Shown: positions 9,715 through 19,158, counted from the first letter of the stretch. The stretch: DNA of 64,000 nucleotides from Cyanobacteria bacterium FACHB-DQ100 (GCA_014695195.1 JACJNW010000016.1:62001-126000); one strand, 5' to 3'. Made by a program: numbers and translations. Notes: generated by a model not told the origin, from the letters alone.

Positions 9715-10668
9715 ATGCCAGAGATTTCTGTAATCATCCCAGCATTCAATAGCGAAAAGACAGTTCAAGAAACAATTCGGTCTGTGCTAAATCAAACTTT
9801 CACAGACTTTGAAGTGATTGTGGTCGATGATGGTTCAAAAGACTCGACCTTGAACGTAGTTTCTAGCGTCACAGATCCACGAGTTAAAGTGTTCTCCTAC
9901 AAGAATGCAGGCGTATCAACGAGCCGCAATCGTGGGTTTGCTCAAGCAACGGGAGAGTACGTTTCCTTTCTCGATGCGGACGACCTCTGGACACCAGACA
10001 AGCTGGAAGCACAGTACAAAGCATTGCAGAAGAACCCTCAAGCAGCAGTCGCCTATAGCTGGGTGGATTACATTGACCAGAATGGCAAGTTCTTTTGCGC
10101 CGGAAATCATGTTACGGCATCGGGCAATATCTATGAGAAGCTATTGCTGCACAATCTTTTAGAAAATGGCTCTAATCCTTTGATTCGTCGACAAGCCTTT
10201 GCTGATACGGGTGGCTTTGATCCAGCGTTATCTTCCGTAGCCGACTGGGATATGTGGTTGCGGTTGTCTGCTCACTACGAGTTTGTTGCAGTGCCTTCGC
10301 CTCAAGTGCTGTATCGAGTTACGGCGGGTTCGATGTCATCGAACTTCCTAAAAATGGAGGCAGAAGGTTTGCACCTCATTGAAGCGGCATTTAACCAAGC
10401 ACCCATCTCCCTACAGCACCTGAAAAAGCGCAGCCTTTCTGCCCTCTACCGCTATCTCACCTTCAATTCACTAGGATCTACCCCAAGTCGGCAAAACGGA
10501 TTGTGTGCGGCTCGATTTCTTTGGAGTGCGATCGCAAACGACTTCTCGATAGTGTTGGAGTGGAAAAGAATGCTGATAGCACTGGTGAAAATTGTCGCAT
10601 TTGTTTCCTTACCACCCAAACAGTCTCAAGTATTTCTGATTAAAACAAAGCAATTGTTCGCAAGATAA
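9715..10668 (+). CDS. Family 2 glycosyltransferase, tandem copy 2
   Basis: A 317-aa GT2 enzyme very similar to the preceding gene through the first 200 residues: ISVIIPAFNSEKTV, VVDDGSKDST, SFLDADDLWTPDKLEAQY, VAYSWVDYID and NGSNPLIRRQAFAD. It diverges towards the C-terminus. In the FGEDWEMW position of copy 1 it reads SVADWDMW, so the conserved Glu of the E-D pair is changed to Ala. This may alter the catalytic base and is worth testing. The ATG at 9715 follows AGGTGAAG directly, while an in-frame GTG at 9706 overlaps the stop of the previous gene. Confidence 0.88.
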   Translation: MPEISVIIPAFNSEKTVQETIRSVLNQTFTDFEVIVVDDGSKDSTLNVVSSVTDPRVKVFSYKNAGVSTSRNRGFAQATGEYVSFLDADDLWTPDKLEAQYKALQKNPQAAVAYSWVDYIDQNGKFFCAGNHVTASGNIYEKLLLHNLLENGSNPLIRRQAFADTGGFDPALSSVADWDMWLRLSAHYEFVAVPSPQVLYRVTAGSMSSNFLKMEAEGLHLIEAAFNQAPISLQHLKKRSLSALYRYLTFNSLGSTPSRQNGLCAARFLWSAIANDFSIVLEWKRMLIALVKIVAFVSLPPKQSQVFLIKTKQLFAR

Positions 10669-10721
10669 TTGCTTTTGTAGCAGCCTATTGGCCCTAGCTT
10701 TTTACTCCCCAGCCTAACTCT

Positions 10722-11900
10722 ATGACCATCAATCTCCAGAAGCACAGTCCTCAATCTCAAACTTTACAGCCTGATCGAACATCTCACCCTGCTCCTGATG
10801 TTGCGATTTTTCTGCGCGAATTGCATGGAGGTGGAGCGGAAAAAGTATTGCTCAATCTAGCCCGCGGCTTTATCGATTGTGGTTTAAGCGTCGATTTGGT
10901 ATTGGCTAGAGCGTCAGGACATTATCTATCACAAGTTCCTCCTGAGATTCGCATTGTTGATCTCCAGGCAAAGTGGGTGCCGCTGAGTTTGCCGAAATTA
11001 GTTCGCTATCTTCGACAAGTTCAGCCAGAACGATTACTCGCAGCACTACATTACCCTTGTGAGATTGCCCTCTGGGCAAAGCGCCTAGCAGGGGTATCGA
11101 CTCGAATCGTTGTGACAGAACATAATCACTTGTCGATCGAGTCAAAGCGCATTCCTCAGCTATCTGTTCGGCTTACTCCACTTGCTGCACGATTATTTTA
11201 TCCCTGGGCCGATGAGATTGTTGCTGTGTCTCATGGAGTGGCTGAGGATTTGAGCCGAATTACTCGGTTGAAGCGCGAGCGCATTCAAGTCATCTATAAC
11301 CCGATTATTCTGCCTGAATTATTCACGCTGGCGCAAGAACCTGTCGAACATCCGTGGTTTCGGTCTGGAGAACCACCCGTTGTTCTGGCTGTCGGCAGGT
11401 TGCATCCGCAAAAAGATTTTCCGACCTTGATTCGTGCTTTTGCTCAAGTTCGGCAAGTTCGACCGGCTCGGTTAGCAATCCTGGGTGATGGCCCTGAAAG
11501 GGAACGGCTGATCGAATTGATTGAAAGCTTAGGCTTATCGAATGATGTGGCTTTACTTGGGTTTACTCAAAATCCTTATGCTTACATGGCAAAAGCAGCT
11601 ATGTTGGCACTGTCTTCTGAGTGGGAAGGATTGCCCACCGTTTTAGTCGAGGCAATGGCACTGGGAACTCCGATCATATCCACCAATTGTAAAAGCGGGC
11701 CGGCTGAAATTTTAGCTCAAGGTCGCTACGGTGAACTTACCCCAGTTGGAGATAGTGATGCGATCGCGGCAGCAATTCTCAAGACCTTAGCGGCTCCAAA
11801 GCGCATCATTGATCCTGAGTGGTTAAATCAATTCACTTGGGCGACCTGTACGCAGCAATATGCAGACATTCTGGGTGTTTCTCAACCGAAGATGAAATAG
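10722..11900 (+). CDS. Family 4 glycosyltransferase (GtrB/WbnE-like)
   Basis: A 392-aa GT4 enzyme unrelated to the tandem pair upstream. It starts with an AIFLRELHGGGAEKVLLNLARG acceptor-domain motif. It contains the linker strand VVLAVGRLHPQKDFPTLI (about 225), LAILGDGPER and the donor loop SSEWEGLPTVLVEAMALGTPII, with the two glutamates of the E-x7-E motif. All key elements of a functional retaining GT-B transferase are present. It lies 53 bp after the GT2 pair and 43 bp before the membrane protein gene, in the same orientation. Confidence 0.92.
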   Translation: MTINLQKHSPQSQTLQPDRTSHPAPDVAIFLRELHGGGAEKVLLNLARGFIDCGLSVDLVLARASGHYLSQVPPEIRIVDLQAKWVPLSLPKLVRYLRQVQPERLLAALHYPCEIALWAKRLAGVSTRIVVTEHNHLSIESKRIPQLSVRLTPLAARLFYPWADEIVAVSHGVAEDLSRITRLKRERIQVIYNPIILPELFTLAQEPVEHPWFRSGEPPVVLAVGRLHPQKDFPTLIRAFAQVRQVRPARLAILGDGPERERLIELIESLGLSNDVALLGFTQNPYAYMAKAAMLALSSEWEGLPTVLVEAMALGTPIISTNCKSGPAEILAQGRYGELTPVGDSDAIAAAILKTLAAPKRIIDPEWLNQFTWATCTQQYADILGVSQPKMK

Positions 11901-11943
11901 ATCAGTTCTATAGTTACTCGTCGTTTCAACTCAATCAAATGTT

Positions 11944-13377
11944 ATGACAAAGAAGAAAGCACTGTTCACTTTTGGAGCCGTATTTACGATATTATTTTGC
12001 CTTGAGCTTAGCATTCTAGGCTGGAGCAATCTTCATAGTGTGCTTTCAAATCTTCAGGATCACCATAAACCTTTTCCCAATCAGCTTACGCGATTGCGCA
12101 TCAATCTAGAGTTTATTGGAGCAACGATCGTCTATATTCTGTGGTTAGCTCAGAAGCAAAAAGAGAATTTTCCAAGCTTTAACAAGATCTTGAGCGTTTG
12201 TGCTCTATTTTTAGTCGTACCCTTTCTGACCTATCCACGCACATTCGATATCTATCAATATCTTCACTACGGGCTGATGGGATTAGCTGGAGTGAATCCT
12301 TATCTCAATTCTGCGGATAGTTTTTCTTCTAGCTTATCTTCATTTCTTGCATGGTCACAGTCTTCAACTTATGGCCCTGTTTCACAGTTGATTTTCATGG
12401 CGGCAGCAGCAGTTGTGAAAGTTAACTTAGTGGCAGGGATTTATTTCTTCAAACTGCTTTGTCTGATATTTCATGCGGTTAATGGGTTTCTGGTTTGGAC
12501 ATTGCTAAAGAACTCTGCTTGGCGAAGCAAAATTACTATTGCTTACTTAGTAAATCCACTATTGCTGACTGAGCATTTACTCTGCGCTCATATCGATGTG
12601 TTTGTTGCAAATGCTTTGCTGCTTTTACTGCTTTTCTTACAGCAGCGTAAGTATTCCCTGCTTGTATTAATGGTTTGGTTAGGATTTTTGGAAAAAACGT
12701 TACCGATTATTTGGTTGCCGTTTGTGTTCAGTTTTCTACTATTAAATCGTCGCTGGAAAGACATTGGAGTGTTTATCCTAACCTCGATCTCAGTCATTCT
12801 AGTCGTAAGTCTGACGGCTCTACCGACGATCGAAGCTTGGAGAAGCCTACTGAATCCAGGAGTTACAGACAAAACAGCACTGTCGTTTCATTATCTTTTA
12901 AGTGCATCACTGTCATACTTTCCTGGAATGGCGATCGAAACCAAGCAAAACCTACTTTCTCTATTTACGCGCCTGACAACTCTAGGATTTGCCGCTTTCT
13001 ATGGAATTGCGTTACTCAAGTCTTATCTAAAACGGCGCTACTCCGAAACTAATTTAATCTCGGATATTGGTTGGGTAACATTGGTGCTGATTTTGTTTGC
13101 GACACCTTGGGTAATGCCTTGGTATGCTTCGATTTTGCTACCGATCGCGGCTGTTAATCTCACTTCGCCTGTGCTTGCTTTAGCGGGCTTAGCGTTTAGT
13201 TTATCAAGCAATCTAATCTATCGAGGAGCAGGAAGCGGAGTTTCTATTTTCAGCATTCTGTCTACGCTAACAGTGCTTTTACCGCCGATCGTTGTATTAG
13301 TGTTCGGCTCTAGACTCCGCCACCTCGAACTGATGTCAAGACTGATGCCTGAACGCGAACCTTCTCTGAAGAGTTAA
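11944..13377 (+). CDS. Polytopic GT-C-like mannosyltransferase family membrane protein
   Basis: A 477-aa protein with about eleven hydrophobic segments and few soluble loops. The loop after the second or third helix reads TYPRTFDIYQYLHYGLMGLAGVNPYL. This resembles GT-C polyprenol-phosphate-dependent mannosyltransferases (the DUF2029/GT87 and PIG-M-like group), in which an early Asp in the first outer loop is catalytic. It would act on the outer face of the membrane with a lipid-linked sugar donor. It is the last gene of the cluster. A Wzy-type polymerase is a weaker alternative, since the clear polymerase is otherwise missing. Confidence 0.62.
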   Translation: MTKKKALFTFGAVFTILFCLELSILGWSNLHSVLSNLQDHHKPFPNQLTRLRINLEFIGATIVYILWLAQKQKENFPSFNKILSVCALFLVVPFLTYPRTFDIYQYLHYGLMGLAGVNPYLNSADSFSSSLSSFLAWSQSSTYGPVSQLIFMAAAAVVKVNLVAGIYFFKLLCLIFHAVNGFLVWTLLKNSAWRSKITIAYLVNPLLLTEHLLCAHIDVFVANALLLLLLFLQQRKYSLLVLMVWLGFLEKTLPIIWLPFVFSFLLLNRRWKDIGVFILTSISVILVVSLTALPTIEAWRSLLNPGVTDKTALSFHYLLSASLSYFPGMAIETKQNLLSLFTRLTTLGFAAFYGIALLKSYLKRRYSETNLISDIGWVTLVLILFATPWVMPWYASILLPIAAVNLTSPVLALAGLAFSLSSNLIYRGAGSGVSIFSILSTLTVLLPPIVVLVFGSRLRHLELMSRLMPEREPSLKS

Positions 13378-13474
13378 CCCTTTTCAGCAGGCTGAGTAAT
13401 ATCTCTTCAAAGTCCCGATTTAGGGAACAAGAAGCTGCTCAAACCGAAGTCAAGAATCTATTGAATATCAATAA

Positions 13475-13505
13475 AAAGACCTGCGATCGTCGATCGCAGG
13501 TCTTT
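13475..13505. terminator. Bidirectional hairpin terminator built on a HIP1-like palindrome
   Basis: A perfect 15-bp inverted repeat, AAAGACCTGCGATCG (13475-13489) and its complement (13491-13505), surrounds a single central base. A-rich sequence on the left and TTT on the right let it terminate both convergent transcripts: the exopolysaccharide operon and pepF. The stem includes the GCGATCG core of the cyanobacterial HIP1 octamer. Confidence 0.85.
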
Positions 13506-13513
13506 CTGCTAAA

Positions 13514-15316
13514 CTACAGGCTTGCTTGTAACTGATCTAACAGCTTCTCAACATAAGTCAATGCACCTCGAATCGTGGCTGGATCTTCAATATCCACACC
13601 CACATATTGGCGCAGTGCAGTCACTTGATCTAAGCTACCTCCTGCTGCTAGAAGCTCCAAGTAACCCGGAATAAAGTCTTTACCAACTTCAAGATACTTC
13701 TGATAGCAAGCAAGGCTGACAATGTTCGATGCAGTGTACTGATAACAGTAGAACGGCTTGAAATAGATATGTCCAATCCGTGCCCAGTCATACTGATGCT
13801 CAGGCAGCACTTCAACCGCATCGCCACACAAGGTCTGATATAGCTTCATCCATTCCCCATTCACAAAGGTCTGATCAAAGCTACCTTGAGCCGCTCGATC
13901 GTGGATTGCCAATTCCAATCGGCTGATCGTACTCTGCCGGAACAGTAGATTCAATTGATCTTCAAGCTGTCGAGTGATCAACGATTTAGTCAATGCTTTA
14001 TCGTCTTTCGCCTGCTTCAACAGATAATCCAGTAGTAAGAGTTCATTAAAGGTTGAAGCAATTTCTGCTAGCACCATTGGCGGATTACTATTGAAATAAG
14101 TTTGACGATCGTCAATCCAAGCAAAGTGCAGCCCGTGACCCATCTCATGCGCCAAGGTAAACAGCGAATTATAGTCATCGGTGTACGACATCAACAGATA
14201 ACTATGTTTGCCGTAGGTGTAGGAGCAGAATGCACCCCCCCGTTTACCGGGACGCACCTTCGCATCCACCCAGTTGTTCAAGAAGAACTCTTCTGCACGT
14301 CGAGCATAGTTCGGATCGAACTGATCCAGGGCAGACAGTAAAGTCTCAACACCCGCTTGGTAAGTTACAGGGGGAGCGCTTTCGGTTGTCCAAGGGGCGT
14401 AAAGATCAGCAGTCCGAATCTTTTGACCCAATGCTTGACCTTTTAGCTGGTAGTAGCGCTGGAATAAATCAAAGCGATCGCCCGTTCCCGTCATAATTGC
14501 CCGGAACACTGGTTCAGACACTTCATCAGCTAGCAGTTGCTTATGCAGCGTTGACTCATAGCCGCGCATCTGGTTTTCCAGCTTGTGATCCTGGGCAACC
14601 GTATTCATGATGTAGGCATACAGCGAATTGTGCTGCTTCATCACTTTGCGAACCGATTGATAAGCAGCAGTGCGAATCTCTGGATCAGGATGATACAGCA
14701 GCGCGCTCAGTTCAGATTCAGTATTGACCGTGCGACCGTCTGGAGTCGTGACCGGCTCATATTCTTGTTCACCGAGATGCACCGATCGCAGTTGAATAAA
14801 GGCTTGTCGTCCAGTCAAACTATCCTGATTACGAGTTTGTTCTACTTCTTCGGACAACGTGTGCGGACGATATTTTGCAATTCGGTTTAGATAGTGTTGA
14901 TAGGTTGAAAGCACTGAAGCTTTTTGTAGTTGATCAAACTTATCTGCCTCTAAACTTTGAAGCTCTAGATCAAAGAACAGTAATTGGTTTTCAACTCCGG
15001 TCAGCGCTTCCATGACTTTGTCGAGGAATTGCTTTGCTTCGGTGTTGCGCGTGTCGGCGGAAAAAATTAGGGATGGGAAAGCGTAGAGATAGCCTGATTT
15101 TTCGGCGATCGCTTCTAACGCTTTAAAACATTCGGCTAGCTGTTCTGCTGTTAACTCTTTAACTTTGCCGCGAAATGAGTCGCGAAATTCGCTGGCTTGC
15201 GTCTGCAACGCCTCTAGATCCTGCGTCAACTTCGGATCGTCAAAACCTCGATAGAGATCAGACAAATCCCATTCTTGAGGACTGTCTAACTGAGTGAGTT
15301 GAACTGCTTGCGTCAT
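13514..15316 (-). CDS. pepF: Oligoendopeptidase F (M3 metallopeptidase)
   Basis: A 600-aa M3B-family zinc peptidase, the usual length for PepF. It cleaves short cytosolic peptides. The zinc motif HEMGH is at residues 390-394, and the third ligand is expected in the downstream LAEIASTFNE segment (the Glu about 28 residues on), both intact. The N-terminal QEWDLSDLYRG is the family signature opening. The gene converges on the exopolysaccharide operon and shares its hairpin terminator. It is divergent from the FMN reductase gene at 15429 and looks unrelated to its neighbours. Confidence 0.95.
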   Translation of the reverse strand: MTQAVQLTQLDSPQEWDLSDLYRGFDDPKLTQDLEALQTQASEFRDSFRGKVKELTAEQLAECFKALEAIAEKSGYLYAFPSLIFSADTRNTEAKQFLDKVMEALTGVENQLLFFDLELQSLEADKFDQLQKASVLSTYQHYLNRIAKYRPHTLSEEVEQTRNQDSLTGRQAFIQLRSVHLGEQEYEPVTTPDGRTVNTESELSALLYHPDPEIRTAAYQSVRKVMKQHNSLYAYIMNTVAQDHKLENQMRGYESTLHKQLLADEVSEPVFRAIMTGTGDRFDLFQRYYQLKGQALGQKIRTADLYAPWTTESAPPVTYQAGVETLLSALDQFDPNYARRAEEFFLNNWVDAKVRPGKRGGAFCSYTYGKHSYLLMSYTDDYNSLFTLAHEMGHGLHFAWIDDRQTYFNSNPPMVLAEIASTFNELLLLDYLLKQAKDDKALTKSLITRQLEDQLNLLFRQSTISRLELAIHDRAAQGSFDQTFVNGEWMKLYQTLCGDAVEVLPEHQYDWARIGHIYFKPFYCYQYTASNIVSLACYQKYLEVGKDFIPGYLELLAAGGSLDQVTALRQYVGVDIEDPATIRGALTYVEKLLDQLQASL

Positions 15317-15428
15317 CGAAAATTCTCCTGTCGTTTTAACCGAATCGCTAAATTACGGCTTAAGGCGTAGTCATTACGAGTTTGTTTTGTTTATGATAAT
15401 AGCATATCGTCTCCAAGGAATCAGCTCA

Positions 15429-15968
15429 ATGGTAAAAGTAGTTGGCATTGCAGGAAGTTTAAGACCAGGCTCATACAGTCAAAAAGCGCTGAAAGTTGCC
15501 ACCGATCGCGTTGCAGCCCTGGGTGCAGAGGTAGAGATCTTGGATTTACGATCGCTTAACCTGCCCTTCTGTGATGGTAGCGACGATTATCCGGATTATC
15601 CAGGGGTTGCAAAGCTTAAACAGGCTGTCAGTGAAGCAGATGCCGTGATTTTAGCGACACCGGAGTATCATGGCAGCGTTAGCGGTGTGCTAAAAAACGC
15701 GCTTGATTTAATGGGATTTGAGGAATTCACCGGAAAAGTAACCGGCGTGATTAGTGTCTTGGGTGGACAGTCGAATAACAATTCGCTGAATGATCTGCGA
15801 ATTATTTTACGTTGGATTCACGCTTGGACAATTCCTGAACAGGTTGCGGTTGGACAAGCTTGGAAGGCATTTAGCGAAGACGGTAAGTTACTCGATGAAG
15901 GATTGTCGAAGCGCTTTGATGCCTTTGCTCAGAGCTTGGTTGAGAATACTCAGAAATTGAGAGGTTAA
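15429..15968 (+). CDS. NADPH-dependent FMN reductase
   Basis: A 179-aa flavodoxin-fold reductase. The phosphate-binding loop GIAGSLRPGSYSQKAL lies at the N-terminus, ILATPEYHGSVSGVLKNALDL is the FMN-contact region (about 75-95), and GGQSNN is the third flavin loop. These soluble dimers reduce FMN, quinones or chromate with NADPH. I take the ATG at 15429 because the conserved fold begins there, although the frame stays open from 15387. It is a monocistronic gene divergent from pepF. It is distinct from the SsuE-type reductase at 50771. Confidence 0.9.
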   Translation: MVKVVGIAGSLRPGSYSQKALKVATDRVAALGAEVEILDLRSLNLPFCDGSDDYPDYPGVAKLKQAVSEADAVILATPEYHGSVSGVLKNALDLMGFEEFTGKVTGVISVLGGQSNNNSLNDLRIILRWIHAWTIPEQVAVGQAWKAFSEDGKLLDEGLSKRFDAFAQSLVENTQKLRG

Positions 15969-16011
15969 CGTACTTCCCTTGTAATTCCATGCAGCTTGAT
16001 ACTGTGCCTGA

Positions 16012-16100
16012 ATTAACGTCAGTTCGATGAGTTTTTTCGCTTCGATTTGAACCGACCTGCCCCTAAATCCCCCCTTCTAGCCCTGCTGCTGAAAGGGGGT
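16012..16100. repeat. Partial copy of a MITE-like element
   Basis: The left end ATTAACGTCAGTTCGATGA closely matches the left end of the complete element at 58759 (ATTAACGTGAGTTCGACGA). It is followed by CCCCTAAATCCCCCC and a GGGGG arm like the core of that element. No matching right end is found, so the copy is truncated. It abuts the stretch of broken genes from 16.3 to 17.0 kb and may mark the breakpoint of a deletion. Confidence 0.55.
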
Positions 16101-16321
16101 TGTGCGCTATCTTCTACCGTTGTCGAAATCACAGACGAAACCCGTGTATCGGGGAAAATGAAACACTGAACCGTTGCTTTGATAGTAGGCTCAATCCTTC
16201 GATCGACCCAAAGTTGCTTTACATCTCTACAGCGGTTCATCAAATCAAACACGAACTCAAAAAGCCAACCGCGAATGGGTTCCTCCAATCCGATAGTGTT
16301 GAAAAGTTTAGAAGTTGCTCG
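16101..16321. other. Unassigned intergenic stretch
   Basis: Open frames exist on both strands, including a minus-strand one reading EEPIRGWLFEFVFDLMNR, but none has a ribosome site or a family I recognise. It might be debris of a transposase or of another lost gene. No function is assigned. Confidence 0.4.
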
Positions 16322-16570
16322 TTACTGCCGGAGGCAGTAAGTCGGTAAGCCAGCGCTGTGAGTTGGCAAACCAAATAAATCACCTGAGTAAAAGCTGTCT
16401 TCGATTTCTGCCTCACTTAACCCGACGGATGCGGTTGTGATGTAAAGTGTCGTTCGATCGACTCCACCAAACGTACAGGCGGTGGGGCGCTGAACGGGCA
16501 GTTTTACGCGCATCATTTCTTTGCCATCGGGATCAAAGCGAATTATGCACCAGCCGTTCACAATGCTTCC
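16322..16570 (-). pseudogene. C-terminal fragment of an SMP-30/gluconolactonase family protein
   Basis: About 80 residues match the last third of SMP-30/regucalcin lactonases. The order is IIRFDPDGKEMMRVKLPV, then PTACTFGGVDRTTLYITTAS, then a short loop and GDLFGLPT near the end. The metal-binding N-terminal two thirds are absent. The frame runs further upstream, but that part is antisense to a different gene remnant. The gene has therefore been cut at about 16570 and is unlikely to be functional. Confidence 0.65.
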
Positions 16571-16599
16571 CCATGGACGCGCAATGGAAATTCGTCGAG

Positions 16600-17040
16600 T
16601 CCAGTACTCCTCCCATCCGACCAGACGCTTGCCGATTTTCCTCGCCGAATGTATGAGTTGCTCGATACGCTGGAAGAAGTGAAAGGGCGTTGCCTTTGGC
16701 ACAGCAAAGCTGCCCGCAACTCGATATTCTGCATGACTTGTTAACCACCCTGCCGAATACCACGATTCAAGGGATTGTGACCGATATCCGCGAAGGCGTG
16801 ACCGAGGGCAGAGTGACGATCATGGGAGTAGTCGCTTGCAAACTTCGCCGCACCCAGTTTGATCTGGGTGATCCAACTTATGAACTCGCGGTCAAAGCCC
16901 ACCAAGCTCGCATCCCAATTCTTTGCCAAGGCGATTTACTGAAACAGGGGCGCTCCTTTACCTTGCAGCATCCCAAAAACTTCACGCTCGATCTGGATGC
17001 TTGGATAGGTTCACGCGAAGCGGCTCAAGCGCTCAACTAA
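16600..17040 (+). pseudogene. Frameshifted remnant of an unidentified cyanobacterial protein
   Basis: Two frames read as one broken protein. The first, around 16607-16688, gives LLPSDQTLADFPRRMYELLD and then TLEEVKG. The second, from about 16690 to the stop at 17040, gives LDILHDLLTTLPNTTIQGIV and later ARIPILCQGDLLKQGRSFTL. The switch near 16688 needs a single frameshift, and no start or N-terminal domain is visible. I do not recognise the family. It is joined head to head with the SMP-30 fragment, which suggests a deletion. Confidence 0.45.
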
Positions 17041-17398
17041 ACAGAGGGTTGAAGTTGAAAGTGCAGCGAACAGCTTCGCTGCGCCAAGGGCGTGCGCAGT
17101 AATGGAACAAGTCTGGAGCCAGAAGTTGTTAGATCGGATTGCGCTATGAACGTTTAAGTGCTAGAGATTAAACCTGGCAGCGATGCTAATTCTTGTGAGG
17201 TTTGCCTTAGACACTATCAACTTAACCGGGAGTATTTAAAATTAAGCACTGTAATTCCCTTAATCGTCAGTCTCGCTCAAGTTTACGCAGCATTTTTCAT
17301 ACTAGTGATTTCCCACTAATCTTCTAAGCGTTGGCGCAATGTTATCAGCCATCATTGCTGGCAGAGAAGAGATGACGATTGGTAAAGAGCAAGCTTTG
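17041..17398. other. Intergenic region without a recognisable gene
   Basis: About 360 bp following the gene debris. It contains short GC-rich inverted stretches around 17070-17100 and no supported coding frame. It lies beyond the 3' end of the DUF1003 gene on the opposite strand. Confidence 0.5.
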
Positions 17399-18028
17399 CT
17401 AGTTATTAATTTTGACTTTAATATCATCAATCTTCTTGTCAGAATTGACGTAAACCGTGCCCTTCGATAGGTGGTTGAGCAGCGGTAGGGCTGTGTTCAT
17501 GCTGGAATCGAACTCATTTTTCACTTCAGCCGGGACAAAGACGACTTTGACTTCACTCTGAGCTTGCTGTTGCTGCTTGATCAACATCGTCAGTTCATCT
17601 AGCTTCTTGGAATACTCAGCATCCAACTTTTGGTGAAGTAGTTCGAGATTTTGAGCGGCTTGTACTGTGACCTGGTAGTTGTGATTCGCATTTTCCCGAT
17701 CTTCCTCTGACTGACGATTTTGGCTCATCAAGACAACCGGAGCAGTGTAAGCAGAGGCAAACGAAAATACCAGGTTCAACAGAATGAAGGGTTGTTCATC
17801 CCAGTGAGGCATACCGGGGACAGAGTTAAACGTAATCCAACCCGCCAGCACAGTCGATTGTCCAATCAAAAACGCCCAAGAACCAACTTTTGCTGCCATT
17901 TTGTCTGCTATCTTTTGACCGAGAGTTAAGGGCTTCTTCTCAGGAGGCTGAATCTTTCTAGGATTTATCACAACTGCGGATTGCCGGTTGGTATCGGTAT
18001 CGGGTGGAGTAGGTTGATTTGAATTCAC
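17399..18028 (-). CDS. DUF1003 domain membrane protein
   Basis: A 209-aa protein. The N-terminal 35 residues are polar and Pro-rich. Residues about 48-100 form the DUF1003 core with two membrane helices: KVGSWAFLIGQSTVLAGWIT, then FILLNLVFSFASAYTAPVVL. The conserved QNRQSEEDR follows directly, then a charged helical, probably coiled-coil, segment (LHQKLDAEYSKKLDELTMLI). The biochemical role of DUF1003 proteins is not known to me. The C-terminal extension beyond the core is longer than in minimal family members. It stands alone, with no operon partner. Confidence 0.88.
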   Translation of the reverse strand: MNSNQPTPPDTDTNRQSAVVINPRKIQPPEKKPLTLGQKIADKMAAKVGSWAFLIGQSTVLAGWITFNSVPGMPHWDEQPFILLNLVFSFASAYTAPVVLMSQNRQSEEDRENANHNYQVTVQAAQNLELLHQKLDAEYSKKLDELTMLIKQQQQAQSEVKVVFVPAEVKNEFDSSMNTALPLLNHLSKGTVYVNSDKKIDDIKVKINN

Positions 18029-18501
18029 GGCTGACCTTTCTCGTTAAGTTACTTGAAGTTTCTGATAGATGCAGTGTGTTTTCTACGTGTGCTGCATTCG
18101 CTATGGTTTCACTTTACGCAGCTCAAATAATAAGTGCAAATACTCTTCTTTTTTATGTTGATAATTTGAAGTAATGAGCGGGTTGAAGTTGACTGAGCGT
18201 GATGCTGTTTGGAAGCTGCTGCCAAAGTATGGGAACTAGCGTCTATGATGAGCTGCCTGATGTTTTGGCACGAATGTACAGCAATTCACAATCAGTATTG
18301 GTGGAACCTGTCTATTAGCTCGCTTCAGGAATTTAATCAAAGGGATTTATTGATTTAACAAAAAATGGTGTTTGCTCTTATCAATCAAGCTTCATAGGAT
18401 GAATTTATGTGCCTGTAATAGATTCTCAGCAAGTAAAAGCCTCACACTAGATGAAGAAAGCACATTAATAAGATATTTCTGGTGTTTATTGGAGAAAAAA
18501 T
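18029..18501. other. Intergenic region upstream of the secreted protein gene
   Basis: About 470 bp between divergent genes. It must contain promoters for the DUF1003 gene and for the secreted protein at 18502. The last 140 bp are A/T rich. A short frame near 18180 (LTERDAVWKLLPKYG) ends after a few codons and is not convincing. No copy of the 26-bp sulfur-island palindrome is seen. Confidence 0.5.
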
Positions 18502-19125
18502 ATGAAGACTCTGTTCAAACTTGCGATCGTCATCCTGATGTTTGTGGTCAACCTCGCGATCGCTCAACCTTCTTTAGCAGACCCTCCCAAAGTTACTAAA
18601 AATCCTGAGTATATTGAACTCACACAATCCTTGAATCGTTTGCTGGCTCAAAAAGAAGCTCAAGGTCGTAGCCCCGAACTTCAGCAAAAGATTGATGAGT
18701 TGCAGATCCAGAAAGCAGCGATGGAATCTGGCATCACGTGGGGACAGTGTCGCAATGATACGGGTAAAACGATCGCTGTCTATGGTCCTTCGAGTGAAGA
18801 ATCCAAGTCAGCCTCTAACAGTGAACTGTACTTTCTAGCCAGCGGAGAAAGCACCCCTGAAGGATGGGACTGCAATGGGCTTTATCTTCCCAGTGGCATT
18901 CAAGTTGCAGGCGTAGAGGTTACCCAGCCACTAGCTTACAAGGTCTTGAATGGGACTCAACTGGTCGCTAAAACCGATCCAGATACCGGAGAGTTGAGCC
19001 TGAATGTGCCGCCCACAAAAGTTTTAAAAGCAGGGAACGGCGATGGGGCAGTTCCAAATCTATCTCAAGCATTTATCGAGTCTCGCATTCCCAGCAATTT
19101 AGCAGCGATCGAAGTTGACGACTAG
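18502..19125 (+). CDS. Secreted protein of unknown function, paralogue A
   Basis: A 207-aa protein with a clear signal peptide (FKLAIVILMFVVNLAIAQPS, cleavage probably after SLA). The mature part begins DPPKVTKNPEYIELTQSL. It has a short helical region, then WGQCRNDTGKTIAVYGP, a GWDCNGLYLPSG segment and a C-terminal beta-like half. The two cysteines (in QCRN and DCNG) could form a disulfide. A paralogue of identical length, with the same cysteines and motifs, is encoded at 30637-31260. I do not recognise a named domain. The ATG is preceded by TTGGAGAAAA. Confidence 0.8.
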   Translation: MKTLFKLAIVILMFVVNLAIAQPSLADPPKVTKNPEYIELTQSLNRLLAQKEAQGRSPELQQKIDELQIQKAAMESGITWGQCRNDTGKTIAVYGPSSEESKSASNSELYFLASGESTPEGWDCNGLYLPSGIQVAGVEVTQPLAYKVLNGTQLVAKTDPDTGELSLNVPPTKVLKAGNGDGAVPNLSQAFIESRIPSNLAAIEVDD

Positions 19126-19158
19126 GCAGTGCTAAACAAATTCGGATAAGTCAATGAG

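Noticed and set aside
16019-16288. Minus-strand 89-codon frame as transposase debris
   Set aside because: No DDE residues or insertion-sequence ends are seen, and part of the frame lies in the MITE-like repeat.
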